Assembly (NCBI GenBank): GCA_017466495.1
Contig: JAFTUB010000086.1
Coordinates: 1-18,698, forward strand
Direction: 5' to 3'
Length of the DNA: 18,698 bases
Origin: Clostridia bacterium
GTDB taxonomy: Bacteria > Bacillota > Clostridia > Oscillospirales > CAG-272
Shown here: piece by piece, positions 14,435 to 18,698 of the stretch
Layout: each line of letters begins with the position of its first letter
Numbering within the stretch: the stretch's first letter is position 1
Program-made: the position numbers and the translations under genes
The notes under the pieces: model-generated
Told to the model about the DNA's origin: nothing
Databases searched by the model: none
What the model saw: the letters and a program-made list of their open reading frames with translations, nothing else

Positions 14435-15361
14435 ATGCCAAAATATAAAATCAGCCGCGAATTTTTTCCGTTTTCGCATTTTACGCCCCCCATCAGCGAG
14501 AAATTCCTTGCCATGGCCGTGCCGAATATGAAAACGCCGAAATGCATATACCGGGATAAATCCCTTTCTGTGATTCGACGCGAGATCGCGAGCTTCGACG
14601 GTGAGATGATCGAATGCTTTGTAATGTCGCCGAGGTCTGTGGGGGAAAACGCACCTTGCCTGATTTATCTCCACGGCGGCGGCTTTGTGCTGCCTGCGGC
14701 GGGGTATCACTACAAAAATGCCATGCGCTACGCCGGGGAAGTGGGCTGCAAGGTCGTGTTTGTTAACTACCGCCTCGCTCCTGCCCATCGGCATCCTGTG
14801 TTCTTCGAGGATTGCTACGCTGTGATGTGCTGGACCTATGACCATGCGGCATCGCTTGGAATTGATACCGCACGCATGGGCATCGGCGGCGACAGCGCGG
14901 GATCCACCCTTGCGGTGGGGGTCTGTATGATGGCGCGGGACCGCAATCACCCCGTGAAGTTCGCCTTTCAGATGCTGCCGTATCCCTATCTGGATGCCCG
15001 CAACAACAGCGAATCCTGCCGAACATATACCGATACGCCCATGTGGAACTCCTCTCTGTCCCATCGCATCGGTTCTATGACAGGGGCAGATCGAAGCCGT
15101 CCCGATTACATCTGGTATTCCCCTGTGGAAGCCGAGGACTTTGCGGGATTGCCCCCTGCCTACATCGAAACGGCGGAGTTCGACTGCCTGCACGATGACG
15201 GCATTCTCTATGCCGGGAAGCTTCGCGCAGCCGGAATTGCGGTTACTCTGAACGAAACCCGCGGCACGATGCACGGATTTGACATTGTGCAGAATGCAAA
15301 AACCACGCAGGCGGCATTGGCGGCGAGAATTTCGTTTATGAAGGAGCGGTTTGCCAAATGA
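14435..15361 (+). CDS. Alpha/beta hydrolase, hormone-sensitive-lipase (family IV) type esterase
   Basis: A 308-residue hydrolase. The oxyanion-hole motif HGGGF is at 80-84, the nucleophile S154 in GDSAGS (152-157), the acid D250 (AEFDCL) and the base H280 (MHGF), which together form the family catalytic triad. Family IV enzymes cut short-chain carboxyl esters; the natural substrate here is unknown. No signal peptide or lipoprotein box, so it is cytoplasmic. The ATG with AGGAG six bases upstream is chosen over the in-frame TTG at 14414. It is the first gene after a good promoter, and its stop overlaps the next ATG (ATGA). Confidence 0.9.
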   Translation: MPKYKISREFFPFSHFTPPISEKFLAMAVPNMKTPKCIYRDKSLSVIRREIASFDGEMIECFVMSPRSVGENAPCLIYLHGGGFVLPAAGYHYKNAMRYAGEVGCKVVFVNYRLAPAHRHPVFFEDCYAVMCWTYDHAASLGIDTARMGIGGDSAGSTLAVGVCMMARDRNHPVKFAFQMLPYPYLDARNNSESCRTYTDTPMWNSSLSHRIGSMTGADRSRPDYIWYSPVEAEDFAGLPPAYIETAEFDCLHDDGILYAGKLRAAGIAVTLNETRGTMHGFDIVQNAKTTQAALAARISFMKERFAK

Positions 15362-15720
15362 ATTGCTGCCAAAAAGATCATTTTGACGTGATCAGGAATT
15401 ACGACCCCATGCCGAAAAATCCCGACGGCAGTATCGGTTGGTTTCTGTACCGATGGGATGATGGCAAAAACGGCGTTCGTCGATTGGTACGCTGTCGTGT
15501 GTGCGGTGCACTGTATCTGGTGCAGGCATATCATTTGCATCCATTTTCCGCGAAGAAAGACTGGTTATTTGAGGATTATTACGCCGTTCGGGATGAGCGG
15601 GAAGCAGATCACCTCAACAGACGCTATACCGGTATACAGTTGGAACACAGCATGACACCTGCCTTTCAGCTTGCTGAACATGAGAAAAAAACTTCGCTTA
15701 CCCGGGAGCGGCCAATATGA
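15358..15720 (+). CDS. Small protein with a single CxxC knuckle, function unknown
   Basis: A 120-residue soluble protein. Cys46-x-x-Cys49 in VRCRVCGALYLVQAYHLHPF looks like one half of a zinc ribbon; two histidines follow at 59 and 61, and Cys3-Cys4 and His8 at the N-terminus might complete a metal site. The rest is rich in aromatic and charged residues (WFLYRWDDG; DWLFEDYYAVRDERE). No homologue comes to mind by name. It is placed by ATGA overlap between the esterase and the methyltransferase pseudogene, so all three were once translated together. Start confidence is good because of this overlap. Confidence 0.75.
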   Translation: MNCCQKDHFDVIRNYDPMPKNPDGSIGWFLYRWDDGKNGVRRLVRCRVCGALYLVQAYHLHPFSAKKDWLFEDYYAVRDEREADHLNRRYTGIQLEHSMTPAFQLAEHEKKTSLTRERPI

Positions 15721-16300
15721 ACATCACACAAAAATTTTATGACAGCCTTGCCGCCATCGGCTGTGATGTAACCGCATCCGATATCAGCGCCGCGGAGCTT
15801 TCCGAGACGAAAAGAAGAGCCGCGGATGCCAACGTCAGCATTCGCTTTGCCCGTGCGGATTTCTGCACGTTGTCGGAGGTTTTTTCGGAGCAGTTTGACA
15901 TCGTGATCGCCAGGACAACGCGCTGCCCCATATGCTGACCGGCGAAGATCCGGGCAAAGCTGTGGCGAGCATTGTGGGGCGGATCAGGGAAAACGGGATC
16001 TTCGTGGGCAGCATCCGGGATTATGACGCATTGCTTCGGGACAAGCCGCCGTATATCCACGAAACCGAGTTGGGGCGGCGCGTGTCCTTTCAGACCAGGA
16101 CATGGAGCGGCGACTGCTGTCGGCTGACCCAGTACATCATCGACGATGAGCATACGCTGGAAGTGAACAAATGTGAATACCGGGCCACCCGGCGGGACGA
16201 GCTGACGGCACTGTTTCGCGCCTGTGGATGCCGTGAGATGGAGTGGCTGTTCCCGGAGGAGACGGGATTCTATCAGCCCATCGTGGCGGCGAGAAAGTAA
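15717..16300 (+). pseudogene. SAM-dependent methyltransferase, broken by a deletion and a frameshift
   Basis: The first piece (15717-15938) begins MNITQKFYDSLAAIGCDVTASDIS and the second (about 15914-16300) continues with HMLTGEDPGKAVASIVGRIRENGIFVGSIRDYD. Two defects are visible. First, the usual 50 or so residues between the start helix and the second strand (TASDIS), which carry SAM motif I with its Gly-rich loop, are absent, although the frame is kept. Second, at 15912-15914 the codons for I-A-M-D-N read ATC GCC AGG ACA: one T is missing, shifting the frame until 15938. Restoring the T gives IVIAMDNALPHMLT. With motif I lost, the product could not bind SAM even if the frameshift were a sequencing error. 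The end (LFPEETGFYQPIVAARK) is intact. Confidence 0.85.
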
Positions 16301-16329
16301 GCCGTCAAAATTTCAGGAGGGAATATGAT

Positions 16330-16743
16330 ATGTGGTTTGTTTTCGCACTGCTGTCTGCAATCTTTGCGGCACTTACCTCTATCCTGGCCAAAGTCGGCAT
16401 AGAAGGTGTCAATTCGCATCTCGCCACTGCAATCCGGACTGTGGTTGTGGTTGTGATGGCATGGGGCATGGTGTTTCTCACCAATGCTCAGGGTGGAATT
16501 GCCGATATCGGCAAGCGAAGCTGGCTGTTTTTGATCTTGTCCGGGCTGGCAACCGGGGCTTCCTGGCTGTGCTATTATAAGGCACTCCAGCTTGGCGAGG
16601 CATCCAAGGTTGTTCCCATTGATAAGCTGAGCGTTGTCATCACGCTGGTGTTGGCGTTTGTGTTCCTGCATGAGCAGTTTACGACAAAATCGCTGATCGG
16701 ATGTGTACTGATCGGCCTCGGAACGTTGGTTATGGCTTTGTGA
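16330..16743 (+). CDS. Half-size EamA-family transporter
   Basis: A 137-residue membrane protein with about five helices (1-19, 30-49, 63-82, 88-108 and 117-137), a single EamA unit where most family members have two. Single-unit EamA/SMR-like proteins work as dimers and export small metabolites or drugs. Recognisable parts are FALLSAIFAALTSILAKVGIEGVNS in helix one, the SGLATGASWLCYYKALQLGEASKVVPIDKLS stretch, and the closing FLHEQFTTKSLIGCVLIGLGTLVM. AGGAGG at 16315-16320 supports ATG 16330, nine bases away. The substrate is unknown. It follows the methyltransferase pseudogene by 29 bases and precedes the EFR1 gene by 24, in the same direction. Confidence 0.87.
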   Translation: MWFVFALLSAIFAALTSILAKVGIEGVNSHLATAIRTVVVVVMAWGMVFLTNAQGGIADIGKRSWLFLILSGLATGASWLCYYKALQLGEASKVVPIDKLSVVITLVLAFVFLHEQFTTKSLIGCVLIGLGTLVMAL

Positions 16744-16767
16744 CTAGCATACATAAAGGAGAGTCCC

Positions 16768-17523
16768 ATGTATTACAACATCTATTTCAGCCCCACCGGC
16801 GGGACGGGGCGAGTCGCGGCTATCCTTGCCAATCGCCTTTGCGGTGAGCATCGGGATATTGACTTGTGCCGCGATATCCACGAGATTTCGCTGACAGACG
16901 AAGCTGTATGCCTCGTTTCGGTGCCGTCATACAGCGGCCGTGTGCCCGAAATCGCCATCTGGCGAATCCGGCAAATTCACGGCAACGGCGCGAAGGCCGT
17001 ACTGAACTGCGTCTACGGCAACCGGGCATGGGAGGACACCCTGACTGAGCTTCAGGATGCGCTGGAAGATTGCGGATTTGTCTGTGCCGCAGCCGTTGCG
17101 GCGGTTGCGGAGCATTCCATCTTTCGTCAGTTTGCTGCCGGCAGACCGGATGGCGAGGATGCCGGACAGCTAATGGAATTTGCCGATCGGATCAAGACAA
17201 AACTGCAGGCCGGCGTGTTCGGAGATTTGGATCTTCCGGGCAGCCACGGTGCCTACAGGGAAGTATCCAAAGGTGGGCCATTCAAGCCCGAGGCGAACAC
17301 ACTTTGTACGGCGTGCGGCATTTGTGCGGAGGGCTGTCCCGTGGGGGCGATCAACCAAAGTGATCCCCGCAGGACCGATAAGGATATCTGCATCGGTTGT
17401 ATGCGCTGCGTTGATCGCTGCCCGAAGCACGCGCGGGATTTTGATGCCGGCTTTATGGAGATGATGAGCGAAAAATTTGCGCCGCGGCTCAGCGGACGCA
17501 AGGAAAATTATTTGTATATTTGA
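16768..17523 (+). CDS. EFR1-type flavodoxin-ferredoxin fusion
   Basis: A 251-residue electron-transfer protein. The N-terminal flavodoxin-like domain (1-150) starts with the FMN phosphate loop SPTGGTGRVA (8-17) and has PSYSGRVP and NCVYGNRAWED as flavin-contact loops. The C-terminal domain is a two-cluster bacterial ferredoxin, with C180/C183/C186/C190 and C208/C211/C214/C218, each set ending CPxGA or CPKHA. Such EFR1 proteins are typical of anaerobic Firmicutes, and move electrons between flavin and Fe-S partners. The AAAGGAG site eight bases before the ATG is clear. The next gene, a flavin-binding PPOX protein, starts 11 bases after it and may share redox partners, which is inference. Confidence 0.92.
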   Translation: MYYNIYFSPTGGTGRVAAILANRLCGEHRDIDLCRDIHEISLTDEAVCLVSVPSYSGRVPEIAIWRIRQIHGNGAKAVLNCVYGNRAWEDTLTELQDALEDCGFVCAAAVAAVAEHSIFRQFAAGRPDGEDAGQLMEFADRIKTKLQAGVFGDLDLPGSHGAYREVSKGGPFKPEANTLCTACGICAEGCPVGAINQSDPRRTDKDICIGCMRCVDRCPKHARDFDAGFMEMMSEKFAPRLSGRKENYLYI

Positions 17524-17534
17524 GGAGAGCGAAA

Positions 17535-17927
17535 ATGAAACGTGTATATGATTTTCTGAAAAAAGCAGGGGTGTATTACCTGGCAACCGTGGAGAGCGAC
17601 CAGCCCCGCGTGCGCCCCTTCGGCACGGTGAACGAATTCGAGGGTAAGCTCTACATCCAGACCGGCAAGATCAAGCCTACCAGTCACCAGCTGGCTGCCA
17701 ATCCCAAGGCTGAGCTCTGCGCGTTTTTGGACGGCGCATGGGTACGCGTTGCCTGTGAACTGGTGGAGGATGATCGCGTGGAGGCAAAAAAGGCGATGCT
17801 GGATGCGTATCCCAATCTGCGGGGGATGTATGACGAGAACGACGGTAACACTCAGGTGTTCTATATGAAGAATGCCACGGCGACCTTCTGCGCCTTCGGG
17901 AAACCTGCCGAGACAGTGGAGTTTTGA
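17535..17927 (+). CDS. Pyridoxamine 5'-phosphate oxidase-like flavin protein
   Basis: A 130-residue split-barrel protein of the PPOX superfamily. Family features are VYYLATVESDQPRVRPFGTVNEFEGKLYIQTG (strands 1-4 with the FMN phosphate contacts), KPTSHQLAANPKAELCAF, and an ending FYMKNATATFC. These small proteins bind FMN or F420-like cofactors and reduce or protect unknown substrates; true pyridoxamine oxidase activity is unlikely at this size. GAGGAG shortly before ATG 17535 decides the start over an in-frame upstream codon at 17520. Its stop is followed directly by the MmcQ/YjbR gene. Confidence 0.88.
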   Translation: MKRVYDFLKKAGVYYLATVESDQPRVRPFGTVNEFEGKLYIQTGKIKPTSHQLAANPKAELCAFLDGAWVRVACELVEDDRVEAKKAMLDAYPNLRGMYDENDGNTQVFYMKNATATFCAFGKPAETVEF

Positions 17928-18305
17928 GTGGCCATGACCAGACAAGACTTTCTTGCACACTGTCTTGATACATACGGTACTGCCGCGGATTATCCCTTTG
18001 ATGAGGATTTCGAAACAGCCGTGTTCCGCCATACAAATAACCGTAAATGGTACGCGGTGATGATGCGTGTCTCCCGCCGAAAATTTGGCTTTGACAGCGA
18101 TGAAGTCATCGATGTGGTCAATCTGAATCTGCCGGTGGAGATGTTCGGTTCCTTCGGCGCGGCGGACGGTGTGTATCCGGCGTATCACATGAACAAGGTG
18201 CATTGGATCTCGGTGCTGCTGCCCGATGTGGAGGAGAATCTGCTCGCGTTTCTCGTCGGAGTGAGTTATGAGGCGACGCGGGGGAAGAAAAAACGACTGA
18301 ATTGA
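17928..18305 (+). CDS. MmcQ/YjbR family protein
   Basis: A 125-residue protein with the MmcQ/YjbR layout: TRQDFLAHCLDTYGTAADYPFDEDFETAVFRH, then N-R-K-W-Y-A-V-M, a central NLNLP, and the C-terminal H-M-N-K-V-H-W-I-S-V-L-L with a closing helix. The fold resembles a CyaY-like double-wing motif; binding to DNA has been proposed for the family but its job is unknown. The start may be GTG 17928 (GGAG six bases upstream at 17918-17921) or ATG 17934, two codons later; the ribosome-site spacing favours GTG. It ends the operon and is followed by a clear terminator. Confidence 0.87.
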   Translation: MAMTRQDFLAHCLDTYGTAADYPFDEDFETAVFRHTNNRKWYAVMMRVSRRKFGFDSDEVIDVVNLNLPVEMFGSFGAADGVYPAYHMNKVHWISVLLPDVEENLLAFLVGVSYEATRGKKKRLN

Positions 18306-18322
18306 ATATCTGCAGAAAAACT

Positions 18323-18359
18323 CAACCGAACGCTTACCATTGGCATTCGGTTGTTTTTT
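18323..18359 (+). terminator. Rho-independent terminator of the esterase-to-MmcQ operon
   Basis: CAACCGAA (18323-18330) pairs with TTCGGTTG (18346-18353), possibly extended inward by GC/GC after one mismatch, and is followed by six T. It lies 18 bases after the MmcQ/YjbR stop. Confidence 0.87.
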
Positions 18360-18397
18360 CCTGTGCGTATCGGTGCCGAATCTCGCCATCGTGGATG

Positions 18398-18440
18398 AAA
18401 AAAGCAGTGCCGGTACCCCCAATTGGGAGCCGACACTGCC
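18398..18440 (-). terminator. Terminator facing left, without a visible leftward gene
   Basis: Read on the minus strand, an imperfect hairpin of about 36 bases (18440-18404; outer stem GCAGTG/CACTGC, inner CCC/GGG around AATT) is followed by TTTTTT (18403-18398). No minus-strand gene ends here in the window. It may stop leftward transcription from the mobile element, or be a remnant of a gene displaced by it. Confidence 0.6.
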
Positions 18441-18552
18441 GGTGGTGCGAGTGTTCATAACGAAACTACTCAAAATACTTAGCTTTACGGCATTCAAAAC
18501 ATATTCTAATCGTGCCTTGCCTATAAAAACAGATAACGAAAGGAATATGATT

Positions 18553-18698
18553 ATGGAAAAGCACATTACTAAAAACGGCATCAAATACGAGCTTCGCGGC
18601 GAACAATACTACCCGATGCTTGAAATCTCTGAGCAGACCAACTATGAAATCGGCAAATACGGACACCTTCATCTTGATTTTATTAAGAAGCACCGCAG
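18553..18698 (+). CDS. TnpV-like transposon protein, N-terminal part
   Basis: The first 48 residues of a gene that runs off the right edge: MEKHITKNGIKYELRGE, then QYYPMLEI, then a glycine-containing IGKYGHLHLDFIKKHR. This start matches TnpV proteins, small accessory products of Tn4451-type and related clostridial mobile elements, whose typical beginning is similar with IGKYGxxHxxYLKEH. TnpV probably has a helper or regulatory part in the element's life cycle; its exact role is not settled. AAAGGA lies eight bases before ATG 18553; an in-frame ATG at 18547 is too close to it. The 110 bases upstream are distinctly AT-rich compared with the genes to the left, consistent with an element boundary. 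Only a family-level call is possible from this fragment. Confidence 0.75.
   Translation, partial: MEKHITKNGIKYELRGEQYYPMLEISEQTNYEIGKYGHLHLDFIKKHR

Noticed and set aside
17508..18584. A 358-codon minus-strand open frame spanning the PPOX and MmcQ genes
   Set aside because: It covers two well-supported forward genes and crosses both terminators at 18323-18440, and has no start signal.
18466..18693. Minus-strand open frame that could explain the leftward terminator
   Set aside because: It is antisense to the TnpV-like start, has no ribosome site, and its hydrophobic translation matches nothing I know.
1..18698. CRISPR arrays, tRNA or rRNA genes
   Set aside because: I looked for evenly spaced short repeats, cloverleaf-like CCA-ending stretches and rRNA core sequences on both strands and saw none.

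Overview
The window looks like a chromosomal segment of a Gram-positive anaerobe, most likely a clostridial (Oscillospirales/Ruminococcaceae-type) gut bacterium. The evidence is moderately GC-rich coding sequence with textbook sigma-A promoters (TTGACA-17-TATAAT), strong AGGAGG ribosome sites, many ATGA start/stop overlaps, a sortase-type surface protein, a flavodoxin-ferredoxin fusion, a ferredoxin-tailed aldo/keto reductase, a short clostridial-type peptide deformylase and a TnpV-like transposon gene. The taxon is inferred from gene style; no marker gene is present.

Layout. Positions 1-351 hold the start of a minus-strand membrane protein (possibly YdcF/DUF218), divergent from the first operon; both share a promoter region at 409-498. 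Positions 542-4198 are a tight housekeeping/stress operon: MutT-like Nudix hydrolase, stand-alone TipAS-domain protein, short-chain dehydrogenase, GNAT acetyltransferase, peptide deformylase and aldo/keto reductase. A strong terminator follows at 4357-4393. Positions 4478-5116 carry two small proteins (a two-helix membrane protein and a charged helical protein). Positions 5321-5923 carry a membrane-anchored XRE regulator behind a perfect consensus promoter.

Positions 6120-8478 form a three-gene envelope cassette: a GT8 glycosyltransferase with a frameshift in a T8 run, a PlsC-type acyltransferase, and a membrane protein resembling CrtO, the acyltransferase that finishes staphyloxanthin. Together they suggest a sugar-containing, acylated lipid. 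Positions 8624-11657 are an OmpR-type response regulator, its histidine kinase, a polytopic membrane protein, and a second copy of the small two-helix membrane protein seen at 4478. Directly after the stop codon of that gene an open frame for a CnaB-repeat, SPATG-anchored surface protein begins without start codon or signal peptide, so its 5' part seems lost.

After the surface gene comes a 320-base spacer with several hairpins, motifs recalling a cobalamin riboswitch, and a perfect terminator. Positions 14435-18305 are a second co-directional run: HSL-family esterase, small Cys-motif protein, a methyltransferase pseudogene with two lesions, half-size EamA transporter, EFR1-type flavodoxin/ferredoxin, PPOX-type flavin protein and MmcQ/YjbR protein. 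Facing terminators at 18323-18440 and a TnpV-like gene at the right edge mark a probable mobile-element boundary.

Three of the envelope or metabolic genes are broken (glycosyltransferase, surface protein, methyltransferase). This suggests an accessory region undergoing decay or phase switching, or errors in a draft/metagenomic assembly. The most interesting possible system is the GT8-PlsC-CrtO-like glycolipid cassette with its homopolymer switch, next to the two-component system and its duplicated small membrane protein.
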